Position numbers and translations under genes: made by a program. The notes beneath the pieces are model-generated. The model made no database searches. It was not told the DNA's origin and saw nothing but the letters and a program-made list of their open reading frames with translations. DNA of 64,000 bases from Agrilutibacter niabensis (lineage in GTDB: Bacteria > Pseudomonadota > Gammaproteobacteria > Xanthomonadales > Xanthomonadaceae): contig NZ_JBHSNJ010000012.1 in assembly GCF_042657165.1 (NCBI RefSeq), positions 806,001 through 870,000 of the forward strand. Reading direction: 5' to 3'. This document shows positions 8,420 through 16,880 of this stretch, piece by piece; the stretch's first letter is position 1, and each line of letters opens with the position of its first letter.

Positions 8420-9690
8420 ACCCGAACATGCCGAGCCAACATGGGCGAAATGATGGCGTTGCCGACTACTACCAGGATGGTACGGGTGGCCATCCCGCGG
8501 GCAATCCGTACTACACGCAGCAGCAGGCGTCCGATGGCGTTCCAGACCTCGATGCGAGTGCGCCGCTCTTGCGCTCGAATGAGGCCCAGCGCCTCAATCG
8601 CAAGGCCATGGTGTTCCTCGCCGGCATCGTTGCCCTGCTGGTCATTGCTGCGATCTGGATGTTCAGGAGTGCTGCCGCCGGAGGCAACGAAAAGCCAAGG
8701 GTGGCCGAACAGGAAGTCAGGATTCCCGAATTGCCAAAGGCGACGGTGATTGAGGAGGCGATGGGCGAATCGGCGGCGTCCGACCTGCCGCCGCTGCCAA
8801 TGACCGATATGGCCGCCGTGCCCGCGCAACCGCAATTGACGCCCACTACTCCGACACCCATGCCGCTGCCACATGCTGATGCTCCTGGCGAGGTTCCCCG
8901 CGAGCCCAGCTTGATGGAGCGCCGCATGGCCAACATGGCGGGCGCTGAATCGCCACACGCGTCCGCGCTGGGTGGCCCGCCTGGGATGATGCCTCCGGAT
9001 GCCTACACCCAGGCCATGCTTAACCTTGCATCGCAAGGAAATGGCCAGCCGGCTGCCGCAAAACCGATGCGCGCAATACCCGCCAGCGCGCAACCCTTGA
9101 CCGATCCGGACACGCTGCTGTTGCGGGGAACCTATATCCGGTGCGTCATGGAGACCCGCATCGTCACCGACGTGGCTGGCTTCACTTCGTGTGTGGTCAC
9201 CGAGCCGGTGTACTCGGTCAACGGACGCCGCTTGTTGTTGCCGAAAGGGTCGAAGATCTCTGGCACCTATGAGAATGACAACATCAGTGGACCGCGCGTC
9301 GCTGTCGTCTGGGATCGCATCACGACTCCAACCGGCGTCGATATCAACATGGCCAGCCCGGGTGTCGACAACCTTGGTGGGGCAGGGAACCCGGGCGGCT
9401 ACGACGGCCATTGGGCAAGCCGCATCAGCTCCGCTCTGATGATCAGCCTGATCAGCGATGCGTTCAAATACGCCGGTGCCAAACATGGCCCTGAGACGAC
9501 CACGGTCACCAACGCGGGCAACGAGGTCATCCAGCCCTATGAAAGCAACACCGCACGCGCCATGGAGCGGCTGGCCTACCAGGCCGCCGATCGCAGCATG
9601 AATCGTCCAGCGACGGTGACCATCAACCAAGGCGCGGTGGTGAGCGTATACGTCGCCAAGGACGTGGACTTCTCGTCGGTCCTGCGCTGA
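8416..9690 (+). CDS. virB10: T4SS core-complex protein VirB10
   Basis: A 424-residue protein spanning both membranes in the family model. The cytoplasmic N-terminus (about 63 residues) is followed by one helix at 64-83, a Pro-rich periplasmic linker (about 100-225) and the C-terminal TrbI/VirB10 beta-barrel domain with TLLLRGTYIRCVMETRI, SCVVTEPVYSVNGRRLLLPKG and the region SRISSALMISLISDAF that includes the outer-membrane antenna helices. The ATGA overlap with virB9 fixes the start. All expected parts are present, so it looks functional. Confidence 0.95.
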   Translation: MNPNMPSQHGRNDGVADYYQDGTGGHPAGNPYYTQQQASDGVPDLDASAPLLRSNEAQRLNRKAMVFLAGIVALLVIAAIWMFRSAAAGGNEKPRVAEQEVRIPELPKATVIEEAMGESAASDLPPLPMTDMAAVPAQPQLTPTTPTPMPLPHADAPGEVPREPSLMERRMANMAGAESPHASALGGPPGMMPPDAYTQAMLNLASQGNGQPAAAKPMRAIPASAQPLTDPDTLLLRGTYIRCVMETRIVTDVAGFTSCVVTEPVYSVNGRRLLLPKGSKISGTYENDNISGPRVAVVWDRITTPTGVDINMASPGVDNLGGAGNPGGYDGHWASRISSALMISLISDAFKYAGAKHGPETTTVTNAGNEVIQPYESNTARAMERLAYQAADRSMNRPATVTINQGAVVSVYVAKDVDFSSVLR

Positions 9691-9700
9691 TTCCATCGCC

Positions 9701-10735
9701 ATGGACAGTGAAGGCCTACCCGTCGCACGGGTCTCGAACGACTTCCTTGAGTACCAGTACCAGGTACTGGGAATAGGCGATCTGATTGATTCGCCGGACG
9801 TCACCGAGATCTGCATCAACCGACCAGGGGAGCTCTACCTGGAGACGCGCGCTGGTTGGAAGCAAATGGAAGTGCCCGGCCTGACGTTCGAGCGCGCACG
9901 GCAGTTCTGCATCGCCGTCGTGAACGAATCCAGCACCGGGCAGCGGATTACCGATGCCGATCCGGTGGTGTCGCTGACATTTCCCACCGGGCAACGAGCC
10001 CAGTTCGTTATCCCGCCTGCGTGCGATGCCGGCAAGGTCTCGATCACCATCCGCCTTCCTTCCAAGCACAACAGGACGCTCCAGCAGTACCAGGAAGATG
10101 GCTTCTTCGACCAGGTGCTGGAACAGGCACACGCGCTGGACGACCACGACCGCGAGCTCCTGGACCTGCGAGCCGGGCGCAACTATGCGGAGTTCTTCAG
10201 CAAGGCGGTCCTTTACAAGAAGAACATCGTGGTCGCAGGGGCCACGGGCAGCGGCAAGACCACGTTCATGAAATCGCTGGTCAACCACATTCCCGACAAC
10301 GAACGGCTGGTGACTATCGAGGATGCCCGCGAGTTGTTCATCAGTCAGCCCAATGTCGTGCACCTGCTGTACTCGAAGGGAGGTCAGAGCACCAGTAACG
10401 TCACCGCGAAGAGCTGCATGGAAGCCTGCCTTCGCATGAAGCCGGACCGCATCATCCTGGCTGAATTGCGAGGCGATGAGTCGTTCTATTTCATCCGCAA
10501 CTGTGCTTCGGGCCATCCGGGTTCGATCACCAGTTGCCACGCCGGCAGCACCGCGCAGACGTGGGATCAGCTCGCGCTGATGGTGAAGGCGTCGGCGGAA
10601 GGAGCGGGCCTGGAGTTCGCGGTCATCAAACGCCTGCTCATGATGACGATCGATATCGTCGTCCACATCAAGGCGCATGCCGGCCGGCGCCACATCACCG
10701 GCATCGACTTCGATCCGTTACGCGTGCAGGGCTGA
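9701..10735 (+). CDS. virB11: T4SS hexameric ATPase VirB11
   Basis: A 344-residue secretion ATPase. Walker A GATGSGKTT is at residues 180-188, the Asp box IEDARE near 206, a Walker B-like RIILAELRG near 255 and the His box GHPGSITSCHAGS near 270. No signal peptide or helix is present, in keeping with a cytoplasmic ring at the base of the secretion channel. It starts 10 bp after virB10. In the Xanthomonas T4SS locus virB11 is normally followed by virB1-virB6; here the operon ends and an acetyltransferase follows after 233 bp, so any other components must be encoded elsewhere or be missing. Confidence 0.94.
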   Translation: MDSEGLPVARVSNDFLEYQYQVLGIGDLIDSPDVTEICINRPGELYLETRAGWKQMEVPGLTFERARQFCIAVVNESSTGQRITDADPVVSLTFPTGQRAQFVIPPACDAGKVSITIRLPSKHNRTLQQYQEDGFFDQVLEQAHALDDHDRELLDLRAGRNYAEFFSKAVLYKKNIVVAGATGSGKTTFMKSLVNHIPDNERLVTIEDARELFISQPNVVHLLYSKGGQSTSNVTAKSCMEACLRMKPDRIILAELRGDESFYFIRNCASGHPGSITSCHAGSTAQTWDQLALMVKASAEGAGLEFAVIKRLLMMTIDIVVHIKAHAGRRHITGIDFDPLRVQG

Positions 10736-10968
10736 CTGCGGCGCTCGCCGCCTTTGCCGCTGGGTGCGCCGCTCGCCGCGGCATGTCCCTTGTGGGCGTG
10801 TGCGGTTGATGCGGATTGTCCGGGCCTTGACCTGCCTTTCGCCGCAACATTTGGTCGGATTCCATTCTCTCACCGCGTGCGGCTCGGGCTATTCTGGATA
10901 CTCTGAGTTGCCTCATCCTTACCGATGGCCATGCCAGGCAGGCGACATTCCGATCCTCGCTCTTGTAG

Positions 10969-11448
10969 ATGCATGAGATGAAGCTGAGGCCTGCCGCAGC
11001 CGCTGAGATCGATCGCCTGGCCAGGATCTGGTACGACGGCTGGCAGGACGCGTACGCGAAGATCCTGCCCGTCGAGCTGGCGCGCGTCCGCACGCTGGAA
11101 AGTTTCCGCGACAGGCTGCAGGCCGCGCTCGCGGATGTGCGGGTGGCGGAAATCGCCGGGGAGCCCGTAGGTTTCTGCATCGTCACCGGTGACGAGTTCT
11201 ACCAGTTGTTCGTTTCGACAGGCGCACGCGGCACCGGTATCGCCGCGGCGCTGGTCGCGGATGCGGAGGTGAGGCTTGCCCGGAGTGGCGTGGCTACCGC
11301 CTGGCTGGCCTGTGCGATCGGCAACGAGCGGGCGGCGCGGTTCTACGAAAAATGCGGGTGGCATCGCGCAGGAACCGCCACCAGCCTGCTCGACACGCCG
11401 GGCGGAATCTTCCACCTCGACGTCTGGCGTTACGAAAAAAACCTCTAG
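10969..11448 (+). CDS. GNAT family N-acetyltransferase
   Basis: A 159-residue GNAT-fold protein. The acetyl-CoA pyrophosphate-binding motif A is seen at VSTGARGTGIAAALVADAE (about residues 82-100), with motif B at GNERAARFYEKCGW (about 118-131). The substrate cannot be inferred; the group includes RimI-like and small-molecule acetylases. A second ATG three codons in would serve equally well. It is separated from virB11 by 233 bp and so is probably not part of the T4SS operon. Confidence 0.85.
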   Translation: MHEMKLRPAAAAEIDRLARIWYDGWQDAYAKILPVELARVRTLESFRDRLQAALADVRVAEIAGEPVGFCIVTGDEFYQLFVSTGARGTGIAAALVADAEVRLARSGVATAWLACAIGNERAARFYEKCGWHRAGTATSLLDTPGGIFHLDVWRYEKNL

Positions 11449-12250
11449 TCCGACGGTTCGCTTTCAGTCAGCGCTCCCAGCGCATCCGGGGACTTTCCGG
11501 CCGCCAGGGAAGCGCGTCGGTGCTCCGACGCCGTACCTGTGGCGCCTCAGGAAGCGGGGGCCAGCCGTCAGCGGCAGGGTCACGTTTCGGCGGGGAGGCG
11601 GCTGCGATCGGGATAACCGTGCGGGGGCTCGCCGTGAGGGGGCTCGTGTTCCCATTGCGTTGTCTGGAAGGATTCATGGCAACTCCACGAGTTGAAAAAA
11701 AGTCTTTCAAGCGGCTGCTTCTTCAAGCGGCCGATGGGGGTGCATGGGCTTGCAGTTGTGTGTGCGACGCGTGGTACGCACGGAGCGAGCATGCACCCCT
11801 TGTGTTGCAGCTGTTTCGGCGACTGCATTCATCAATGCATTGCGGCGGCGGTGCGATGCGCTGAAATCGAGCTCGCGCGGCAATCAATGGACCGTAAGTG
11901 ATGTCACCCACGTGGGTGCGAGCTGCCCCCATGACCGGGGGTAGGAGTGGATGCAGGTGCATTGCCTTGAGGTTTTTGCGAATGCAGGAATTCCCGCGCG
12001 GCCGCTTCCGCACGAGTCGTGTCGCGCCGGTGCCGTCGCGGTCGCCGTCGAAGCGGCAGTGGAGTCCGCGAGCAGGCGGGTTGCGTAGCGAAGTGCCGGG
12101 CCATGGCGCGCGCTCAAATGAACGAGGGACGCTGGAATGGAGGCCGGTCGCCGCGACCGGTTTCGTTACGAGGTTTAGCGGTCGTGCGGCAATCCGCCCG
12201 CCAGGCTCGTATCTTGGTTGCCGTTGCTGGATGCATACGTTGGAGGCGCC
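11449..12250. other. 802-bp gene-poor region with several inverted repeats
   Basis: No open frame here shows a plausible protein: the candidates are short, Arg/Cys-rich and lack good ribosome-binding sites. Structure is present instead: a perfect 14-bp palindrome at 11905-11918, a CCCCC/GGGGG hairpin at 11926-11941 followed by GTAGGAG, and a 7-bp stem with 3-base loop at 12144-12160 (CCGGTCG / CGACCGG). The region may hold degenerate sequence, REP-like elements and the promoter of the DUF3300 gene. Confidence 0.45.
11905..11918. repeat. Perfect 14-bp palindrome CACCCACGTGGGTG
   Basis: The sequence CACCCACGTGGGTG is its own reverse complement, with an E-box-like CACGTG centre. Just to its right, CCCCC at 11926-11930 and GGGGG at 11937-11941 flank ATGACC. 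Such a site could bind a dimeric regulator of the DUF3300 operon about 330 bp downstream, or be part of a REP-like unit. Nothing in the sequence decides between these. Confidence 0.45.
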
Positions 12251-13864
12251 ATGCGCATTTCGCACGTTTGCGCTCTCTCGGCCGCGCTGCTGCTTGCCGG
12301 CAGTTGCTCCCGGGAGACCCCACCCGCGCCGACACCGGCCGCCCCAGCCGCGACGACGGCGACGCCAACGGCTCCTCCACCGGCTGCTCCGGCTGCGCCG
12401 GCCAGGGATGCGGTGTTCGGCCGGGAGCAACTGGACCAGATGCTGGCGCCCATCGCCCTGTATTCGGATCCCCTGCTGGCGCAGGTATTGATGGCCGCCA
12501 CGTATCCCGGCGACGTGGCCGAAGCCGCCGCCTGGTCGAAGTCCCATCCCGACGCCAAGGGCGACCAGGCCGTGAAGGAGGTGGCCAGCCAGCCCTGGGA
12601 TCCCAGCGTGCAGTCGCTGGTCGCCTTCCCGCAGGCATTGGCGACCCTCGGCCAGGATCCGGCGTGGGTGCAACGCCTCGGCGATGCCTTCCTCGCCCAG
12701 CCGGAGGACGTGATGGATGCCGTACAGCGCCTGCGCCACCAGGCGCAGGCGGCCGGCCACCTGGAATCCAACGAGTACCAGAACGTCACCGTCCAGCCAT
12801 CCGCCCAGCCATCCGTCGAGCCCGCCATGGGTGGGACAACCGTGGTGGAGCAGGGGGGAGGCGCCTCGACGATCATCATCGAACCGGCCAGTCCAGAAGT
12901 CGTGTACGTACCCTCCTATGACTCCACGCAGGTCTATGGGACGTGGGCGTACCCCTCCTATCCGCCGGCGTACTACCCGCCGCCGCCGGGCTACTACATG
13001 GGCGGCGCACTGGCCACCGGCCTGGCGTTCGGTGTCGGGGTGGCCGTCGCCGATTCGCTGTGGGGCGACTTCGATTGGGGCGGCGACGACATCGACATCG
13101 ACGTCGACCGCTACAACAACATCAACGTCAACAACCAGCTCAACGCCAGCAGCAACAGATGGCAGCACAACTCGGTCAACCGCGATGGCGTCCCGTACCG
13201 CGATCGTGCCAGCCGCGAGCAGTACAGCCGGCGGCTCGACGGCGCCAGTTCCCGTGAGGCGTTCCGCGGGGAAGACCCGCAGCGGGCACGCTCACGCGAG
13301 CAGGCCCGGGCGTCGATGCAGCAGCGTGGCTTCGATGCGCCAGCCAGGAGCAACCTCGAGGCGCGTGATCGCGCGCGCGACGCGGATCGTGCCCAGGCAC
13401 GCGACCGTGCCCGGGATACCCAGCAGCGGACGCAGGCGCGCGATCGCACGCGTGACACGCAGGATCGGACGCAGGCGCGTGACCGCGCCCGGGACACCCA
13501 GCAGCGGGCACAGGCGCGCGATCGTTCCACGCAGCAGGGGGATCGCCAGCAGCAGGCGCGCGATCGCAGCGGCAGCAGCCGGACCGCCGCGGATCGCTCG
13601 GGTCAGCAGCGGCAGCGGCAGCAACAGCAAAGGTCGCAGAGCAACTCGCAGGCACGCCAGTCGGCCCGCCAGCACCAGTCCGGTGGTGGCAGTCGCACGC
13701 GCAACAACGCGTTTGAAGGTGCGCGCTCGCCGTCTTCGTCCAGGGCGCAACAGGATCGTGGTCGGGCCAGCCATGCGCAGAGCCGCTCGTCCTCCTCGCG
13801 TTCCAGCGGCAAGCCAGTGAACCGGCAATCCCACGCGCCCCAGCGCGGTTCGCGTCGTGGTTGA
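12251..13864 (+). CDS. DUF3300 lipoprotein with low-complexity Arg/Gln/Asp tail
   Basis: A 537-residue exported lipoprotein, start ATG at 12251 with GGAGG just upstream. The signal ends in lipobox LLAGSC. A Pro/Ala/Thr linker precedes the DUF3300 domain (about 52-250) with QLDQMLAPIALYSDPLLAQV, AATYPGDVAEAA and VVYVPSYD. Next come a Tyr/Pro stretch, a short hydrophobic segment and an acidic DDIDIDVDRYNNINVNN. The last 230 residues are extremely Arg/Gln/Asp/Ser-rich and contain a 13-residue tandem repeat. Function of DUF3300 is not established; it is often found with DUF2950, which is the next gene, 15 bp downstream. An envelope role is inferred from the lipobox only. Confidence 0.85.
   Translation: MRISHVCALSAALLLAGSCSRETPPAPTPAAPAATTATPTAPPPAAPAAPARDAVFGREQLDQMLAPIALYSDPLLAQVLMAATYPGDVAEAAAWSKSHPDAKGDQAVKEVASQPWDPSVQSLVAFPQALATLGQDPAWVQRLGDAFLAQPEDVMDAVQRLRHQAQAAGHLESNEYQNVTVQPSAQPSVEPAMGGTTVVEQGGGASTIIIEPASPEVVYVPSYDSTQVYGTWAYPSYPPAYYPPPPGYYMGGALATGLAFGVGVAVADSLWGDFDWGGDDIDIDVDRYNNINVNNQLNASSNRWQHNSVNRDGVPYRDRASREQYSRRLDGASSREAFRGEDPQRARSREQARASMQQRGFDAPARSNLEARDRARDADRAQARDRARDTQQRTQARDRTRDTQDRTQARDRARDTQQRAQARDRSTQQGDRQQQARDRSGSSRTAADRSGQQRQRQQQQRSQSNSQARQSARQHQSGGGSRTRNNAFEGARSPSSSRAQQDRGRASHAQSRSSSSRSSGKPVNRQSHAPQRGSRRG
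13397..13513 (+). repeat. 39-bp tandem repeat, three units, inside the DUF3300 gene
   Basis: Three in-frame units start at 13397, 13436 and 13475, each encoding a variant of ARDRARDTQQRTQ; a partial fourth follows at 13514. The units differ by a few substitutions, so this is an older duplication rather than a fresh expansion. The repeat gives a highly charged, probably extended or coiled periplasmic tail, and copy number could vary between strains. Confidence 0.85.
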
Positions 13865-13879
13865 GAGGAGAAGCACAGC

Positions 13880-14788
13880 GTGAAAACCCTACGTTATCCA
13901 CTCGCTTCCGCCTTGCTGCTCGCGTCCGGCCTGGCGTGTCCGCCCATCGTCGCGGCGCAGCAGGCGTATCCGACACCGGACCTGGCCGCCCAGGCCTTCG
14001 TCGATTCCCTGGGGACGCAACGCGCGGACCAGGCGCGGCTCAGTGCCCTGCTGGGGTCCGACTGGCGCAGCTTCATCCCCGTGGAAGGGATCGAACGGGC
14101 GGACGTCGATGCCTTCCTCAAGGCCTACCGCGAGCGCCACGTGATCGAGACCGCGAGCGACGGCAAGGCGCGGCTGGTAGTCGGAAAGACAGCCTGGACC
14201 CTCCCGATCCCCATGGCCAAGAGCGCGCAGGGATGGCGCTTCGATACCCGGGCGGCGGTGGACGAAATCCGTATCCGCCGGATCGGCCGCAACGAACTCG
14301 CGGCGGTCCAGTCGGCCCGTGCCTACCACGACGCCCAGATGGACTACGCCGAGTTCGATCGGGACGACGACGGCGTGCTCGAGTACGCGCGGAAGATACT
14401 CAGCACCGATGGCAAGCACGATGGCCTGTACTGGGTGGAAGACGAGAGCGGGGAGATCAGCCCGCTGGGGCCTTTGTTCGGGGATGCCACCAAAGGCAGC
14501 GACTGGCACGGCTACCACTTCCGGATACTGGAAGCGCAAGGGCCCTCCGCGCCAGGCGGCGCCTACAGCTACCTGTTGGGCGACAACATGAGCCGGGGGT
14601 TCGCGCTCGTCGCCTGGCCGGCGAAGTACGACGACACCGGGGTGATGAGCTTCATGATCAGCCACGAAGGACTGGTGTTCGAGAAGGACCTGGGCCCCAC
14701 GGGCGAGAGCCAGGCCCGGTCGATGAAGCGTTTCGATCCGGACGACAGCTGGAGTACAGTCTCCGGGGAGCAGGTCCCCCCTCGTTAG
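13880..14788 (+). CDS. DUF2950 family exported protein
   Basis: A 302-residue protein with a Sec signal peptide cleaved near IVAAQQA. It starts at GTG 13880 behind GAGAGGAG. Family features are LAAQAFVDSLGTQ near the mature N-terminus, the central RNELAAVQSARAYHDAQMDYA and the C-terminal GGAYSYLLGDNMSRGFALVAWPAKY, typical of DUF2950. The AYHDAQMDYAEFDRDDDGVLEYA stretch resembles an acidic, possibly calcium-binding loop. Its function is unknown. It follows the DUF3300 gene by 15 bp and precedes an outer-membrane barrel by 60 bp, so the three probably form one envelope operon. Confidence 0.88.
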   Translation: MKTLRYPLASALLLASGLACPPIVAAQQAYPTPDLAAQAFVDSLGTQRADQARLSALLGSDWRSFIPVEGIERADVDAFLKAYRERHVIETASDGKARLVVGKTAWTLPIPMAKSAQGWRFDTRAAVDEIRIRRIGRNELAAVQSARAYHDAQMDYAEFDRDDDGVLEYARKILSTDGKHDGLYWVEDESGEISPLGPLFGDATKGSDWHGYHFRILEAQGPSAPGGAYSYLLGDNMSRGFALVAWPAKYDDTGVMSFMISHEGLVFEKDLGPTGESQARSMKRFDPDDSWSTVSGEQVPPR

Positions 14789-14848
14789 CCGTTGCAAAGT
14801 CGTCGATCGGAATCCAGTCCCGTCCCGTCACCTTACGCAGGAGGCTCC

Positions 14849-15676
14849 ATGGACTTTCCAGCACGTCGCGTCGCTACGTTGCTTTCCCTCGTCGCCCTGT
14901 CAGCGGCCGCTCCATTGGCCTACGCGGTGGAACCCCTGGATACCTTCAGCGCCCGGATAGGCGGGTACACCAGCAGTTTCGATACCGAGATCCGTGCTGA
15001 TGGACAGACCTCGTCCGGTACCGAGATAGACGCCGAGCGCGACCTGGATCTGGACCCGGATCAGCTCATCGGCTTCGTGGCGTTCACGTGGCGGCCCTGG
15101 GAGCATCACGAATTCGGCCTGTCCTACTACGGAAACGACACCAGCAAGACCCACGTCCTCACACGGGACATCGAGTTCGACGGCACGGTGTATGAAGCCA
15201 CTTCGACGGTAAAAGCGGATTTCAATGTCGATGCCTACGAGGCCTATTACGTCTGGTGGGCGGCCTCGCACGAAAACTGGGCGTTGGGTCCCCGCGTGGG
15301 CCTGGTCTGGTACAGCGTCGACATGGGCCTCTCGCTGCGGGTGGACGCCGATGGCAACCAGGTCGGCGGCTCCGTGAGCAACGAGGTCTCGACGGACTTG
15401 CCCGCGCCGACGATCGGCGGCGCCTGGCGCTGGACGCCCGCGGAAGATTGGCGCATATCGGCGGAAGTGGGGTACCTGGCCGCCACCGTCAGTTCGGTCG
15501 ATGCGGATGTCCTTTTCGGCCGGATCGGCGCGGAATGGTATCCGTGGGAGCAGTTTGGCTTCTCCCTCGACTACGTCACGTCCCGGATACAGGCTGACTC
15601 GGACAAGAGCGATTTCCACGGAAAGTTCGACTTCAACGACAGCGGTTTGCGGCTGGGAGTCGTCTATCGCTTCTGA
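14849..15676 (+). CDS. Outer-membrane beta-barrel protein
   Basis: A 275-residue protein starting at ATG 14849 with GAGG five bases upstream; a longer frame from 14792 lacks this site. A signal peptide ends near PLAYAVEP. The mature part alternates polar and aromatic residues in many short strands (FSARIGGYTSSF, HHEFGLSYYG, YEAYYVWWAAS) and ends with the terminal aromatic signature VVYRF used by the BAM complex. I cannot name a narrower family with certainty. The content resembles small non-specific barrels found with DUF2950/DUF3300 genes. Confidence 0.82.
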   Translation: MDFPARRVATLLSLVALSAAAPLAYAVEPLDTFSARIGGYTSSFDTEIRADGQTSSGTEIDAERDLDLDPDQLIGFVAFTWRPWEHHEFGLSYYGNDTSKTHVLTRDIEFDGTVYEATSTVKADFNVDAYEAYYVWWAASHENWALGPRVGLVWYSVDMGLSLRVDADGNQVGGSVSNEVSTDLPAPTIGGAWRWTPAEDWRISAEVGYLAATVSSVDADVLFGRIGAEWYPWEQFGFSLDYVTSRIQADSDKSDFHGKFDFNDSGLRLGVVYRF

Positions 15677-15734
15677 TGGGGCATACGCATAGGGGATTGC
15701 CCGGGACGCGGCAGTCCCGCTCGATCGAGACGCC

Positions 15735-15758
15735 CTGTCGCCGGCTCGCCGGTGACAG
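15735..15758. terminator. Stem-loop after the barrel gene
   Basis: CTGTCGCCGG at 15735-15744 pairs with CCGGTGACAG at 15749-15758 across a CTCG loop, with one G-T wobble. It lies 59 bp after the stop of the barrel gene. No T-run follows, so if it acts in termination it is a weak or factor-assisted site. The rest of 15677-15966 holds no recognisable gene. Confidence 0.4.
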
Positions 15759-15966
15759 CGGCTCCCTCCGCAGCCAGGTGGCCGCGGCCCCGCCGCTGCC
15801 GCACCCGCGTCCTGCCCAGCTCCGGCCGCCCCGAGACTGAACCAAGGGGTCGAGGGGGTGGTGATCCAGCGCGCTGCTGCGCTGTATGGCCCCTTTTGCC
15901 CGCCCGTCGATGCGAGAATGCCGCCCCGGTCCGCGCCACGTTGGCGCGACCTTCCTCCAGGATTCC

Positions 15967-16824
15967 ATGAAGACCCCCACCGCGCTGCAGGCGCTGATCG
16001 ACGACGGCGTCATCGACGAGGTTTTGCGTCCCCTCAAGAGCGGCAAGGAAGCGGCGGTGTACGTGGTGCGCAGCGGCGACCACGTGCGCTGCGCGAAGGT
16101 CTACAAGGACATGGCGCAGCGCAGTTTCCAGCAGCGCGTGCAATACCAGGAAGGCCGCAAGGTCCGCGGCAGCCGCGAGGCGCGCGCGATCGGCAAGGCG
16201 ACCAAATACGGCCGCAAGCAGCAGGAAACTGCCTGGAAGAACACCGAAGTCGATGCGCTTTACCAGCTGCGCGATGCCGGGGTGCGCGTGCCCGAGCCGC
16301 ACGGCTACTACCACGGCGTGCTGGTGATGGAGCTGGTGACCGACGCTGAAGGTTTCTCGGCGCCGCGGCTTGGCGAGGTCGAGCTCACGGCGGCACAGGC
16401 GCGTGAATTCCACGCGGTGCTGGTGCGGCAGGTGGTGCTGATGCTGTGCTGCGGCCTGATCCATGGCGACCTGTCGCAATACAACGTGCTGGTCGGGCCG
16501 GATGGACCGGTCGTGATCGACTTCCCGCAGGTGGTCAGCGCCGCCGGCAACAACGCCGCGCGGCGGATGCTGCTACGCGACGTCAACAACCTCACTGCAA
16601 GCCTCGGGCGCTGGGCGCCGGAACTGCTGGACACCTGGTACGGCGAGGAAATGTGGGCGCTGTTCGAAGCCGGCGCGCTGCAGCCCGACAGCGTGCTCAC
16701 TGGTGAATTCGAGCACGACGAGCGCCTCGCCGACATCGACGGCGTCCGCGATGCGATCAACGATGCCCGCGACGAGGCCCTCATCCGCCAGCAGGGCCGC
16801 GAGGCGGCAGCCCTGGTCGACTGA
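15967..16824 (+). CDS. RIO1-family serine protein kinase-like protein
   Basis: A 285-residue protein with RIO kinase organisation. A flexible ATP-binding loop SGKEAAVY is at 25-32, a putative ATP lysine follows in CAKVYK (K44), the catalytic loop IHGDLSQYNVLV has D168, and the metal-binding VVIDFPQVV has D185. Bacterial RIO proteins of this type occur widely in proteobacteria, but their substrates are not established; in archaea and eukaryotes RIO kinases act in ribosome maturation. I start at ATG 15967 because MKTPTALQALIDDG matches the expected N-terminus and the upstream 27 codons are Pro/Arg-rich. It stands next to a DUF1456 gene. Confidence 0.88.
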   Translation: MKTPTALQALIDDGVIDEVLRPLKSGKEAAVYVVRSGDHVRCAKVYKDMAQRSFQQRVQYQEGRKVRGSREARAIGKATKYGRKQQETAWKNTEVDALYQLRDAGVRVPEPHGYYHGVLVMELVTDAEGFSAPRLGEVELTAAQAREFHAVLVRQVVLMLCCGLIHGDLSQYNVLVGPDGPVVIDFPQVVSAAGNNAARRMLLRDVNNLTASLGRWAPELLDTWYGEEMWALFEAGALQPDSVLTGEFEHDERLADIDGVRDAINDARDEALIRQQGREAAALVD

Positions 16825-16880
16825 GGCGCCGCCGCTGGCCTTAAGCTTGAAAATGTAAGCGTACTCCGCAGTCCCGAGCC

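Noticed and set aside
10735..11448. Acetyltransferase considered as a T4SS effector or immunity gene
   Set aside because: It has a standard GNAT fold with no secretion tail and is 233 bp beyond virB11.
11449..12250. Several short frames (for example 11692-11901) considered as small genes
   Set aside because: No clear ribosome-binding site, Cys/Arg/His-rich content and no conserved-looking domain.
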